From: an uncultured Ignavibacteria bacterium
GTDB lineage: Bacteria > Bacteroidota > Ignavibacteria > Kapaibacteriales > Kapaibacteriaceae
Length of the DNA stretch: 50,545 nt
Assembly (NCBI GenBank): GCA_937870915.1
Contig: CALMZQ010000154.1
Location: 1-50,545, forward strand
Reading direction: 5' to 3'
Below, one piece after another: positions 25,465 to 34,161 of this stretch; the first letter of the stretch is position 1; every line of letters begins with the position of its first letter. The translations under genes and the position numbers were made by a program. The notes under the pieces are model-generated. The model had not been told where the DNA came from, ran no database searches, and saw nothing but the letters and a program-made list of their open reading frames with translations.

Positions 25465-26478
25465 CTACGATCTCAGTGGCTTGGGCTCGATCACGAAGTT
25501 TGAATGCACTCCGATCGACTCCTTGGGTCCACGGGATTCGATCCTCAACTGTGCAACAAACGCTATCATCGCAGCATTGTCAACACAATAGCCCAAACGA
25601 GGGGCAACAAAGGTAATGCCTCGTTGCTCTGCAGCCATGCTCATCCGCGAACGGAGTTCGGAATTAGCGCTCACTCCACCGGCAATCACCACTGCTTGTA
25701 CACCTAGTTCGTCAACGGCGCGCATTGTCTTGGACACAAGAACATCAACGATCGCTGTTTGAGTGGATGCGCATAGATCCTCTACGGGAAGTTCCGCCCC
25801 CTTCAATCGCAACTTTTCTACTTCCCTGCGAACTGCGGTCTTGAGTCCACTGAACGAGAATTGATAGCTTGATTCATTGATCAGTCCACGCGGCAGATCG
25901 AATGCTTTGGCATTGCCCGTTCGAGACAAACGATCCACATGTGGACCGCCAGGATAGCCAAGTCCGATGAGTTTTGCGATCTTATCAAAGGCTTCTCCCG
26001 CAGCATCATCCTTGGTTGACCCCATCATGGAATACTTGGATGGACCTGTTACATGGAAAATGCTGGTATGCCCTCCACTCACGACGAGACAAACACTTGG
26101 ATACGGCAGTGATGGATCTTCCAGATATCCGGAATACAGGTGTGCTTCGATGTGATGGATGGGATAAAGGGGCTTTGCATGGCGCATGGCAAGCCCCTTG
26201 GCAAAATGACATCCAACCAACAACGACCCAGCAAGTCCCGGACCGTTCGTAACGGCTATGGCGTCGATTCCATCAAGATTAATCTTGGCTTCATTAAGTG
26301 CAGCTCGAACGATAGGTGCAATGGCTTTTACGTGTTCACGCGAGGCCAGCTCAGGTACAATGCCACCATAGAGATCGTGAATGTCCTGCGAAGAGATGAT
26401 ATTACTTAACACCTCACCATCACGAACAACAGCAGCTGCCGTGTCATCACATGATGATTCAATGGCAAGGATGATCAT
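25465..26478 (-). CDS. tsaD: tRNA N6-adenosine threonylcarbamoyltransferase
   Basis: 337 residues from the ATG at 26476-26478, which overlaps the cinA stop as ATGA; the longer frame is only five residues longer. IESSCDDTAAAVV at the N-terminus, the iron-binding H-x-x-x-H of HHIEAH (His109 and His113), VVSGGHTSIF, GLGYPGGP and VIAGGVSANSELR are all present, as in the Kae1/Gcp/TsaD family. It transfers threonylcarbamoyl to A37 of ANN-decoding tRNAs together with TsaB, TsaE and TsaC, none of which is in this window. It is cotranscribed with cinA. Confidence 0.96.
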   Translation of the reverse strand: MIILAIESSCDDTAAAVVRDGEVLSNIISSQDIHDLYGGIVPELASREHVKAIAPIVRAALNEAKINLDGIDAIAVTNGPGLAGSLLVGCHFAKGLAMRHAKPLYPIHHIEAHLYSGYLEDPSLPYPSVCLVVSGGHTSIFHVTGPSKYSMMGSTKDDAAGEAFDKIAKLIGLGYPGGPHVDRLSRTGNAKAFDLPRGLINESSYQFSFSGLKTAVRREVEKLRLKGAELPVEDLCASTQTAIVDVLVSKTMRAVDELGVQAVVIAGGVSANSELRSRMSMAAEQRGITFVAPRLGYCVDNAAMIAFVAQLRIESRGPKESIGVHSNFVIEPKPLRS

Positions 26479-27716
26479 CGCACCATCTTCCACAACATGC
26501 CAAGTGCTGCTCCTACACTTCGCTCACGATTGATACGACGATTATTGCCAAAGGAGTGTTTGATAGTGCTATGATCTGTGGGGCCAACTACGGAGATCCA
26601 CACTGTGCCCACTGGTTTATCCGGGCTTCCACCATCAGGTCCGGCAACACCTGTGATGCCTATACCATAGGTAGTTCCAAACTTTTCACGGACACCCTTG
26701 GCCATTTGCAATGCTACCTCTTCGCTAACGGCACCCACGGTAGCAAGATCGACCGGAGACACGCCAAGCTCTCTGACCTTTGCCTCGTTGGTATATGTGA
26801 GCACTCCTCCATAAAACCAAACACTGCTGCCTGGTACATCAGTGAGAGCGGCACCGAGAAGACCACCCGTGCACGACTCAGCAACCGACACCGTGTGGTT
26901 TCGTTCCTTAAGATGAAGTCCTACAACCTGAGATAGAGTCTGCTCGTCATGGCCATAGACAAAACGTCCGGCTCGCTCACGCAGGATCGATGCAATCCGC
27001 ATTCGTTCTCGGTCGCGTTCATGTTGCGTAGACCCGGTGACGCCAATTCGCAGTCGTACACCCTGATAATTGGGCAAGAAGGCTAAGGTAGATGTACCAA
27101 GAAACTGCGAGGGTTCCCCAATGAGATCAGCCAACGAACTCTCTGCGATGCCCGTGGTGAGCATCGTGTGATATTGCGTATGGGGTGCCCCCTGCTGGAG
27201 AAGTTTTTCTTCGAGAAGGGGCAGAACATGGTCTGTCATGATCCCCTTCATCTCATCCGGAACCCCAGGCATTGCTACAACAATCACATCGTCTCTGTCA
27301 AAGAGAATTCCCGGTGCTGTGCCGATGGGGTTGGTGAGCATTCGAGCAGTAGCAGGAACAAGAGCTTGTCCGGCATTGCGACGAGTAACCTCTCTACCAC
27401 GTGATCTCATCCATTCATGGAGATGCGTCATCCACTCTTCAGATTCGACGAGAACGTCACTGAAATATTCAGCAAGAACGGGCTTCGTGATATCGTCGTG
27501 AGTTGGCCCCAAGCCCCCTGTCAGCAATAACACATCACATGACGTGCGTAGGCGATCCAATGTTTGGATGAGCTGCGTGGTCTCGTCAGCCACAGTACAA
27601 TGCTCAACCACATGGCAGCCAATACGAGTGACCGCGTTTGCGATCCACGCTGCATTACCATTGATGATCTGTCCGATCAGTACTTCGTCACCGATCGTTA
27701 TGAGTGCTACGTTCAT
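26475..27716 (-). CDS. cinA: CinA family protein (nicotinamide-nucleotide amidase plus N-terminal COG1058 domain)
   Basis: 413 residues from the ATG at 27714-27716; an upstream TTG would lie in the rplS terminator. The N-terminal molybdopterin-binding-like domain begins MNVALITIGDEVLIGQIINGN and carries LLTGGLGPTHDDITKPV and PGVPDEMKGIM. The C-terminal NMN amidase domain (about residues 250-413) has AESCTGGLLGAALTDVPGSS and GITGVAGPDGGSPDKPVGTV. Full-length CinA proteins join both, and the C-terminal part deamidates nicotinamide mononucleotide in pyridine nucleotide salvage. Its stop overlaps the start of tsaD. Confidence 0.94.
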   Translation of the reverse strand: MNVALITIGDEVLIGQIINGNAAWIANAVTRIGCHVVEHCTVADETTQLIQTLDRLRTSCDVLLLTGGLGPTHDDITKPVLAEYFSDVLVESEEWMTHLHEWMRSRGREVTRRNAGQALVPATARMLTNPIGTAPGILFDRDDVIVVAMPGVPDEMKGIMTDHVLPLLEEKLLQQGAPHTQYHTMLTTGIAESSLADLIGEPSQFLGTSTLAFLPNYQGVRLRIGVTGSTQHERDRERMRIASILRERAGRFVYGHDEQTLSQVVGLHLKERNHTVSVAESCTGGLLGAALTDVPGSSVWFYGGVLTYTNEAKVRELGVSPVDLATVGAVSEEVALQMAKGVREKFGTTYGIGITGVAGPDGGSPDKPVGTVWISVVGPTDHSTIKHSFGNNRRINRERSVGAALGMLWKMVR

Positions 27717-27723
27717 AGGGCTC

Positions 27724-27747
27724 AAAAAAAACGGGGCCGAAGCCCCG
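27724..27747 (-). terminator. Rho-independent terminator of rplS
   Basis: CGGGGC and GCCCCG close a tight UUCG-type tetraloop, followed on the minus strand by seven or more T. It lies six bases past the rplS stop and 8 bases before the cinA start, so cinA-tsaD depends on read-through or an internal promoter. Confidence 0.9.
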
Positions 27748-27752
27748 CTGTA

Positions 27753-28136
27753 TTACGACAGTTTTTGACGGATCTTCTTTTCGCTCATTCCGCGGAGGTA
27801 ATAAAGCTTGGCGCGGCGAACCGTTCCTTCCTTGAGAACCTGCATCGACTGGATCGTTGGGGAGTTGATCGGGAAGATCCGCTCTACACCAACGCCATTC
27901 GAGATCTTACGAACACGGAACGTTTCATTCATTCCGCTTCCACGACGAGCGATGACAACACCCTGGAAGTGCTGGATACGTTCTTTTTCACCTTCAACAA
28001 CGCGAACAGCGATCTTCACAGTATCGCCCGGACGGAAGGATGGCATTTCCGGTGATGCTTCACCGGCCTTGGATTTACGCTGCTCGAACGCTTCTGCCGA
28101 GGCAAGCGCTTCGAGATTCTTAACCTTTGGGTGCAT
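27753..28136 (-). CDS. rplS: 50S ribosomal protein L19
   Basis: 127 residues from the ATG at 28134-28136, which has GGAG about 8 bases upstream; a longer frame runs into the promoter. [60 protein letters not shown] and [20 protein letters not shown] are the hallmarks of L19, which sits at the 30S/50S interface. In many genomes rplS follows trmD and rimM; here it stands alone, with its own promoter and a strong terminator. Confidence 0.97.
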   Translation of the reverse strand: MHPKVKNLEALASAEAFEQRKSKAGEASPEMPSFRPGDTVKIAVRVVEGEKERIQHFQGVVIARRGSGMNETFRVRKISNGVGVERIFPINSPTIQSMQVLKEGTVRRAKLYYLRGMSEKKIRQKLS

Positions 28137-28180
28137 GTATTGTCTCCGAATGGATTTGAGTTGCGATCTGGATAGGACGG

Positions 28181-28212
28181 CAAACATACAACAAAGGGGG
28201 CATACAATGCAA
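28181..28212 (-). promoter_or_regulatory. Bacteroidota-type promoter of rplS
   Basis: Minus strand: TTG (28210-28212), 21 bases, then TATGTTTG (28181-28188), an exact TAnnTTTG element. The start of transcription would be near 28174, giving a leader of about 38 bases before the L19 ATG. Confidence 0.7.
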
Positions 28213-28216
28213 GTGT

Positions 28217-28246
28217 TTGTTAGATATGGGAGTTAGCATACGTTTG
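28217..28246 (+). promoter_or_regulatory. Bacteroidota-type promoter of the PorE-like OmpA gene
   Basis: TTG (28217-28219), 19 bases, then TACGTTTG (28239-28246), an exact TAnnTTTG element. Transcription near 28253 leaves about 23 bases before the ATG at 28276 and rules out a start at 28246. Confidence 0.72.
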
Positions 28247-28275
28247 TGGGACTTTTCGCCACAATAACACTCCAC

Positions 28276-30408
28276 ATGCGCATCTTTCTCTGCTCCATTC
28301 TCCTTGCCATAAGCTTTACCGGCAGCTCTTTTGCTCAAGTCAAACGGGAGATCCACGAGACGTTTGATTCCCAGGCACCGTACTGGTCGTGGGCAGATGA
28401 ATACTCAGATGCGAACTTGCAACGAAAATATGCCAATGGGATGTTGAACTTCCGTGTGATGGCCAAGAGCAACTATTGGACCCTTGCCTATCGCCCTATC
28501 GATGCCAGATTCGATTGGACTGCATCGCTCACGGCAACTATAGACGAAGCAGCTTCTTCTGAAGGACTCGGCGTAATGGTCGTTTCAAAGGGTAGATTCT
28601 ATATGTTCTATGTAGCCGGAGGAAGTAGATCTATCTGGGTTGGACTTTGGGAAGAAAAGACGGGCGCATGGACAACGATCAGCAAGAATGGCCCGGAGAG
28701 TGTAGGCTACCGCAACTGTGAATGCGTGAAGCCAAATGGGAAGTCCAATATTCTCTCCGTATACGGCTCAAAGGGTCGAGTACGATTTGCTGTAAATGAT
28801 AGTACAGTTGAAGACCTTGCACTCACCGGCGACCTTTCAGCACTTGCCGGATCGATCGATGCGGTTGGTATCGTGGTCTCCGGACTTATGGCAGGCCGCG
28901 TCGATCGGTTCGATGCAACGTACACAGAACGCCCCATGCCTATCGTACCCAATGCTTTCATCGGTGTTCGGAAGTCTCTCGTAAAAGAACTTGTTGGACC
29001 CGGCTCACGATACCCGGTGATATCACCAAATGGACAACATCTTTATTACATCCTCACTGACAGTGCAACATCAGACAACATCTACGTGGCTGATGCACTC
29101 ACCGATTCCACTTGGACCAAGAGCCGAAACATCGGCAACCCTCTGAACAACTCGGCACCCAACAATATCACGTCTGTTTCGCAGGATGGGAATGAGTTGT
29201 TCATATGGGGACGGTACAATGCGGACGGTTCGTCAAATGGAGGGGGCTTCTCCACTTCTCGCAGAACAAAGGATGGATGGTCCGTTCCTACGCCCATCGA
29301 GGCACCTGTGTATTCTAACAGGGCTGGTTCCCGAGAGGAGTGCCTTACGGCAGACAGATCGGTGATGCTCCTCTCCAGAGATCTGGAGGGTTCTACTCTT
29401 GGCGAAAAAGACCTCTATGTGAGTTTTCGTAATTCCGACGGATCGTACGGTCCACTCACAAATCTTGGTCGGAATGTGAACAGTCCTGGCAATGAAGGTG
29501 GCCCCTATCTAGCAGCTGATGGAAAAACGTTGTACTTCAGTTCAAGTCACGATACGTATGGCAACGACGACATCTTTGTATCAAAGAGACTTGATGACAC
29601 GTGGTTGAATTGGTCTCCACGAATGAATCTTGGTCCTACGATCAATTCTCCATCATGGGATTCCTACTTCTGTATACATCCATCCGGAAAGTATGCCTAC
29701 GTCAACTCAAGCAATGGGACGCAAGACGGCATCATGCGCGTGGACCTGCCCCAGGATGCTGCATCTCGATCTCTTCTTCCCGAGGCCATCGTAATCGTGA
29801 AGGGCCGCGTGCTCAATGCCAAGACTAAGGAGCCCCTTGGAGTAGATATTCGATACGAGGATCTGGCCACAAACACGCTTATTGGCTCTGCCGTAAGTGA
29901 ACCAAGCAACGGCGCCTACTCAGTTGTCTTAACAGGTGGCCACTCCTATGGGTTCTTCGCAGAGAAGACGGGCTTCTTTCCTGTGAGCGACAATATTGAT
30001 CTCCCGACGATCAATTCGTATCAGGTTATCGAACGAGACCTCTACCTCGAACCAATCGTTGTTGGATCGGTGATCCGATTGAACAATCTGTTCTTCGATA
30101 CCGACAAGTCGGTTCTCCGTCAGGAAAGCGGAACCGAATTGCAGCGCCTCATTGAGATGCTTTCAAGCTATCCCAACATGAAGATCTCGATCGAGGGACA
30201 TACCGACGACAGAGGAACAGACGCACATAACAACGTTCTGTCACAGGCACGTGCCGACGCTGTTCTCGCCTACCTCGGCTCAAAAGGCATACCCGCAACG
30301 CGTCTCAGCGCAAAAGGCTATGGAAAGACCCGTCCGGTGGTAAAAGGAACCAAGGATGCAGACCGCCAGAAGAATCGCCGTGTGGACTTCCGGATCACCG
30401 AGATGTAA
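28276..30408 (+). CDS. OmpA-family protein with PD40 propeller and CRD domain (PorE-like)
   Basis: 710 residues. The signal peptide MRIFLCSILLAISFTGSSFAQ starts at the ATG chosen from the promoter position. Residues about 22-210 form a beta-rich, concanavalin-like segment (DWTASLTATIDEAASSEGLGVMV). Residues about 235-490 contain PD40-type blades (YPVISPNGQHLYYI, TSVSQDGNELFI, GPYLAADGKTLYFSS, FCIHPSGKYAYV). A carboxypeptidase regulatory-like module follows (VKGRVLNAKTKEPLGVDI). The last 115 residues are an OmpA_C peptidoglycan-binding domain (LFFDTDKSVLR, IEGHTDDRGTDAHNNVLSQARADAV). The order propeller-CRD-OmpA matches T9SS PorE, which anchors the secretion machine to peptidoglycan, but the TPR region of PorE is replaced. 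The role is inferred. Confidence 0.82.
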   Translation: MRIFLCSILLAISFTGSSFAQVKREIHETFDSQAPYWSWADEYSDANLQRKYANGMLNFRVMAKSNYWTLAYRPIDARFDWTASLTATIDEAASSEGLGVMVVSKGRFYMFYVAGGSRSIWVGLWEEKTGAWTTISKNGPESVGYRNCECVKPNGKSNILSVYGSKGRVRFAVNDSTVEDLALTGDLSALAGSIDAVGIVVSGLMAGRVDRFDATYTERPMPIVPNAFIGVRKSLVKELVGPGSRYPVISPNGQHLYYILTDSATSDNIYVADALTDSTWTKSRNIGNPLNNSAPNNITSVSQDGNELFIWGRYNADGSSNGGGFSTSRRTKDGWSVPTPIEAPVYSNRAGSREECLTADRSVMLLSRDLEGSTLGEKDLYVSFRNSDGSYGPLTNLGRNVNSPGNEGGPYLAADGKTLYFSSSHDTYGNDDIFVSKRLDDTWLNWSPRMNLGPTINSPSWDSYFCIHPSGKYAYVNSSNGTQDGIMRVDLPQDAASRSLLPEAIVIVKGRVLNAKTKEPLGVDIRYEDLATNTLIGSAVSEPSNGAYSVVLTGGHSYGFFAEKTGFFPVSDNIDLPTINSYQVIERDLYLEPIVVGSVIRLNNLFFDTDKSVLRQESGTELQRLIEMLSSYPNMKISIEGHTDDRGTDAHNNVLSQARADAVLAYLGSKGIPATRLSAKGYGKTRPVVKGTKDADRQKNRRVDFRITEM

Positions 30409-30483
30409 CATGACAAACGTCAGGATAGCCACATAGGTTTTTCCGTATGTTCTCACCATTATCTTCACATATGGGAACAGGCT

Positions 30484-32616
30484 ATGAAGACCTACGATGC
30501 CCACCACATCAGAAACGTTGCCCTCCTGGGCCACGGAAGCGCCGGAAAGACCACGTTGGCCGAAGCAATGCTCTTCGAATCCAAAGAGATCTCCCGGCGC
30601 GGAACAGTAGAAGAACACACCACGGTATCTGACTATCACGAGATCGAACACGAACGAAGCTCGTCGGTCTTTGGCACCGTTATGTTCGCCGAATGGCGCG
30701 ACTATAAGATCAATATCATCGATACACCAGGCTATGTTGACTATGTTGGTGAGGTGATCGGGGCCTTGCGCGTTGTAGACACCGGCATCATGGTTCTCAG
30801 CAGCCCTAATGGTGTTGAGGTTGGAACCGAGACAATCTGGAAGTACACAAAACAATTCCAGACTCCCGTGATCTGCGTAGTGAACAAGGTTGACCACGAA
30901 CACAGCAACTTTTGGCGGACCGTTGATCAGGCTAAGGACAGATTTGGTCGGGAAGCTACTGTTGTTCAATACCCGCTTACGGAAGGTACCGGCTTCAATA
31001 CGATCATCGATGTTTTGAAAATGACCGCCTATGTCTTCTCATCCGACGGTGGAACACCAACAAAGACAGATATTCCAGATACAGAGAAGGAACGTGCAGC
31101 ACAGCTACACAACGAGCTCATCGAGATCATTGCCGAAAACGATGAAGATCTCATGGACCACTATCTCGACAAAGGTGAGCTCACCGAAGACGAGATGAGA
31201 AAGGGGCTTACCCATTCTCTCATCAAACGCGAGATCGTGCCGGTATTCTGCACAAGTGCAAAGAACAACATGGGTGCCGGACGATTAATGACGTTTATCG
31301 ACGTAGTGATCCCTGCGCCTGTGGAAATGCCACCGGTAAAGACACTCAGTGGTGTTGAGTTGCCCGCTGATCCACATGGCAAGACCTGCGCATTCGTTTT
31401 TAAATCTACGTCTGAACCAAACGTTGGCGAAATGTCTTTCTTCCGCGTCTATAGCGGAACAGTTAAACACGGAATGGACGTGGTGAACGAGCAGACCGGT
31501 GTTACGGAACGCCTCGGTCAACTCTATGTTGTGAATGGGCACAAACGACACGACGTTGAAAGCCTCGAAGCCGGAGACATCGGTGCTGTTGTAAAACTGA
31601 AGAACACACACGTTAACAACACCCTTCATGAAAAGGGTATGAACCTCGTTTTGCCCCCTATCGAATTCCCTCATCCACGCGTACGGACGTCCGTGGTCTC
31701 CAATCGCAAGGGCGAAGAAGACAAACTTGGCGTGGCCTTACATCACCTGCACGAAGAAGATCCTACGATTATTATCGAACACTCGGTTGAACTCAATCAA
31801 GTGATCCTCCATGCTCAGGGTGAGATGCATCTTCAGACGGCAAAACATCGGTTGGTGAATCGATACAAGCTCGATGTAGACTTCCAACCGGCCCGTGTTC
31901 CCTATCGCGAGACCATTCGCAAGTCCGTGGATGGCTCATACCGTCATAAAAAACAAACAGGAGGCGCAGGACAGTTCGCGGAAGTCCACATGCGCGTTGA
32001 ACCGTATCACGAAGGAATGCCCGATCCCACAGGTTTAACCATCCGCGGAACAGAGATTACAGACCTTCCATGGGGCGGTAAACTCGTCTTCCTCAATTGT
32101 ATTGTTGGTGGTGTAATTGAAGCGCGATTTCTGCCGGCCATCATGAAGGGCGTGATGGAGAAAATGACTGAGGGTCCTGTTACCGGATCGTATGTGCGCG
32201 ATGTACGTGTGAGCGTGTACGATGGCAAGATGCATGCCGTTGACTCCAACGAGGCAGCGTTTAAGACGGCCGGGCGCATGGCATTCAAAGAGGCCTTCAT
32301 CAATGCAGATCCTCAGTTGTTAGAACCCATGTACACTGTTACCGTGCTCATGCCAGAAGATCAGGTAGGCGATGTGATGAGTGATCTGCCACTACGACGT
32401 GCCGAGATCGTGGGTGTGGATGCTGATGGACACTACCAGATCCTAACGTGCCGAATGCCACTCGTTGAACTCGATCGTTATGCAACGGTGTTGCGTAGCC
32501 TCACAGCCGGACGGGCTAATTTTGATGCTGAGTTTGCAGAGTATGTGCCAGTAGCCAGTCAGATTGCCGCGAAACTCCATCAGGACTATCTAGCCCATGC
32601 CAAGGATGAAGATTAG
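30484..32616 (+). CDS. Elongation factor G-like translational GTPase (EF-G2 type)
   Basis: 710 residues. The P-loop GHGSAGKTT is at 16-24. Switch II reads DTPGYVDYVGEV, so Tyr84 stands where canonical EF-G has the catalytic His of DTPGH. G4 is NKVD (134-137). Domain II (CAFVFKSTSEPNVGEMSFFRVYSGTV), domain IV (SYRHKKQTGGAGQFAEVHMRVEP) and domain V (GDVMSDLPLRRAEIVGVDADG) are all present, so it is a full five-domain factor. Family knowledge: the second EF-G-like group of Thermus and many Bacteroidota carries the same Tyr. It is therefore a paralogue of the main fusA rather than the main factor itself. It stands alone, with the strong terminator at 32642. Confidence 0.88.
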   Translation: MKTYDAHHIRNVALLGHGSAGKTTLAEAMLFESKEISRRGTVEEHTTVSDYHEIEHERSSSVFGTVMFAEWRDYKINIIDTPGYVDYVGEVIGALRVVDTGIMVLSSPNGVEVGTETIWKYTKQFQTPVICVVNKVDHEHSNFWRTVDQAKDRFGREATVVQYPLTEGTGFNTIIDVLKMTAYVFSSDGGTPTKTDIPDTEKERAAQLHNELIEIIAENDEDLMDHYLDKGELTEDEMRKGLTHSLIKREIVPVFCTSAKNNMGAGRLMTFIDVVIPAPVEMPPVKTLSGVELPADPHGKTCAFVFKSTSEPNVGEMSFFRVYSGTVKHGMDVVNEQTGVTERLGQLYVVNGHKRHDVESLEAGDIGAVVKLKNTHVNNTLHEKGMNLVLPPIEFPHPRVRTSVVSNRKGEEDKLGVALHHLHEEDPTIIIEHSVELNQVILHAQGEMHLQTAKHRLVNRYKLDVDFQPARVPYRETIRKSVDGSYRHKKQTGGAGQFAEVHMRVEPYHEGMPDPTGLTIRGTEITDLPWGGKLVFLNCIVGGVIEARFLPAIMKGVMEKMTEGPVTGSYVRDVRVSVYDGKMHAVDSNEAAFKTAGRMAFKEAFINADPQLLEPMYTVTVLMPEDQVGDVMSDLPLRRAEIVGVDADGHYQILTCRMPLVELDRYATVLRSLTAGRANFDAEFAEYVPVASQIAAKLHQDYLAHAKDED

Positions 32617-32641
32617 GAACGTTTTGTTGGACTGAATGAAG

Positions 32642-32681
32642 AATCGCCGTGTAGCTACCGCCTCACGGCGATTTTGTTTTT
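32642..32681 (+). terminator. Terminator of the EF-G2 gene, overlapping the end of the opposite gene
   Basis: AATCGCCGTG (32642-32651) and CACGGCGATT (32664-32673) form a perfect 10-bp stem followed by TTGTTTTT. Most of it is also coding sequence on the other strand, where it specifies the last residues KNKIAVRR of the small secreted protein. Confidence 0.88.
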
Positions 32682-33383
32682 AAGTGCAATCGGAGACTGT
32701 GTTGTTTTGGAACCGTGCAGTGGCGTAAGTGTCAGTCCATCACCCATACGTTGCACGAGATAGCTCTGCGGCTTCCCTTCGGTTGATGTAAGCGTAACGG
32801 TATAGTTCTGGGCGTGGATAGACAGATCGTACGTAAACGTTTGGCCGCCCATGGTTGCGACCATTCCATTACTGAAGGTTGTCTCCTTGCCCTTTGCGTC
32901 CACCCAGGTTCCGGTCAGGACAGAAGAATTAATCATCCGCTTGAGAATAAACATAGGGTCAGGATTCTTGGACGGCAGCTTACCAAGCACAACCGGCTTG
33001 CCTTCCATGCTATCGATCTTGGTGAGCGCAATATAGGATTGGGCTCTCTCGTCAACTGAGACAATCCAGAACGGATGGTCCATCGTCCCAATTGCCCACT
33101 TCATGCCAGCATTGGGTATCGACGTTTTGAGCATCAACAACTCTTCTGTTGCCCCTAAATGCATTGCGGTTAACACCTTGCCCTCAAGCTGAGACGAATC
33201 GATGCGTATATACAGCGGTTCGTCTGCCCCCTTCGCTTGCATTGCTTGCTCAACAGAAGACGTCTTCTTCAGAATATCGAGAAAGTTCGCATGGAACCAT
33301 GTGCCATGGAACAGCCCGTAGTCCTGTGCAAAAGCAGAGGTTGTGGTGAAGATGACAAGAAGTGCAAGGACAGCAGTTTTCAT
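32655..33383 (-). CDS. Small secreted protein of unknown function
   Basis: 242 residues. The signal peptide MKTAVLALLVIFTTTSAFAQ is followed by a soluble beta-rich domain with two apparent halves: WFHANFLDILKKTSSVEQAM...LLMLKTS at about 30-100, and LTGTWVDAKGKETTFSNGMVATMGGQTFTYDL at about 155-185. The second half resembles lipocalin-like TGTW/xxF patterns, but I cannot name a family. No T9SS domain or lipobox is seen, so it is probably periplasmic. It is convergent with the EF-G2 gene and shares its terminator. Confidence 0.7.
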   Translation of the reverse strand: MKTAVLALLVIFTTTSAFAQDYGLFHGTWFHANFLDILKKTSSVEQAMQAKGADEPLYIRIDSSQLEGKVLTAMHLGATEELLMLKTSIPNAGMKWAIGTMDHPFWIVSVDERAQSYIALTKIDSMEGKPVVLGKLPSKNPDPMFILKRMINSSVLTGTWVDAKGKETTFSNGMVATMGGQTFTYDLSIHAQNYTVTLTSTEGKPQSYLVQRMGDGLTLTPLHGSKTTQSPIALKNKIAVRR

Positions 33384-33510
33384 GTTCGCAAATTACGTTA
33401 TGAGTTATGACATTGTGACGTTATGAAGGAGGAGCCACCTTGCCCTTTCGTCTCTTCACCTTGCCCCCCGACTACTCGGGGTGACGTGGCCCGTCCAGTA
33501 CAAAACGGCT

Positions 33511-33541
33511 GCGCCCCGAGAACGGGACGTTCACGGGGCGC
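33511..33541 (-). terminator. Hairpin terminator after the cohesin lipoprotein gene
   Basis: GCGCCCCG (33511-33518) pairs with CGGGGCGC (33534-33541), and after one A-A mismatch the stem continues with GAAC/GTTC. On the minus strand CAGCCGTTTTG follows. The remainder of the 33384-33566 gap shows nothing else that I recognise. Confidence 0.65.
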
Positions 33542-33566
33542 ATGTCGTGTTTATCTGACGACGACG

Positions 33567-34127
33567 CTAGGAGGGCTTTTTTACGTCGGCAGAAACCTTT
33601 GTTGGTGATTTGGCAACCGGTGGGTTGGCCACCGGGTGGGTGTAGATCTCCGCAGTAGTCAGTGTAAGTGCACTCGTTGGGTCTGCAGTTGGAGAGGAGA
33701 TGGTGAACTGCGCCACCGTTCCACTGCCAGTAACCCCAGTGAACCCCGAACTCTGTCCAAGAGCACTGATGGTGATTGTGCCATTGTCTTGATCGATGAT
33801 CTTATCTGACTCGATGATCGTGGCTCCTGATCTGCTGAGAAGGTTGTCTGACACCTCGCGAATTTTTAGACTTGAGACGTTGATCTTTGACGCATCAAAT
33901 GTTATCACAGCACGCCAAGAAACAAGTTTGTCTGCATTGCTGATCTTGAGTTTGATGGTTGCTGTTGATCCGGCTCCAAGGTAGATAGGAGCAGGATCCA
34001 GAGCCATCGTGAGTTCCGCCGGTGGTGGTGGCGGGTTCGTTGTATCGTCGCCGCTACATGAGCCAGCCACGATCACCATAACAGCGACCATGATCGTTCT
34101 AGCCAGGATAAAGAGTGTCGTTTTCAT
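33567..34127 (-). CDS. Lipoprotein with a single cohesin-like domain
   Basis: 186 residues from the ATG at 34125-34127, which has GAGGA about 7 bases upstream. The signal sequence ends in VAGSC (Cys24), and the following SGDD is acidic, as in surface-exposed Bacteroidota lipoproteins. A Pro-rich linker (NPPPPPAEL) leads to one beta-sandwich at residues about 40-155: PAPIYLGAGSTATIKLKISNADKLVSWRAVITFDASKINV, NGTITISALGQ, and GSGTVAQFTISSP. This is the pattern of cohesin modules (carrier sequence, FDAxKI, GxGxxAxxxF). It lies 34 bases downstream of the giant dockerin-bearing cargo gene, probably in one operon. Binding to that protein is inferred. Confidence 0.75.
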   Translation of the reverse strand: MKTTLFILARTIMVAVMVIVAGSCSGDDTTNPPPPPAELTMALDPAPIYLGAGSTATIKLKISNADKLVSWRAVITFDASKINVSSLKIREVSDNLLSRSGATIIESDKIIDQDNGTITISALGQSSGFTGVTGSGTVAQFTISSPTADPTSALTLTTAEIYTHPVANPPVAKSPTKVSADVKKPS

Positions 34128-34161
34128 TGTTGTCCTCACTGGATTTCGAATTGATCAATGG

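Noticed and set aside
30280-30969. Minus-strand open frame of 229 codons overlapping the OmpA-like and EF-G2 genes
   Set aside because: It is antisense to two clearly conserved domains (OmpA_C and the EF-G P-loop region).
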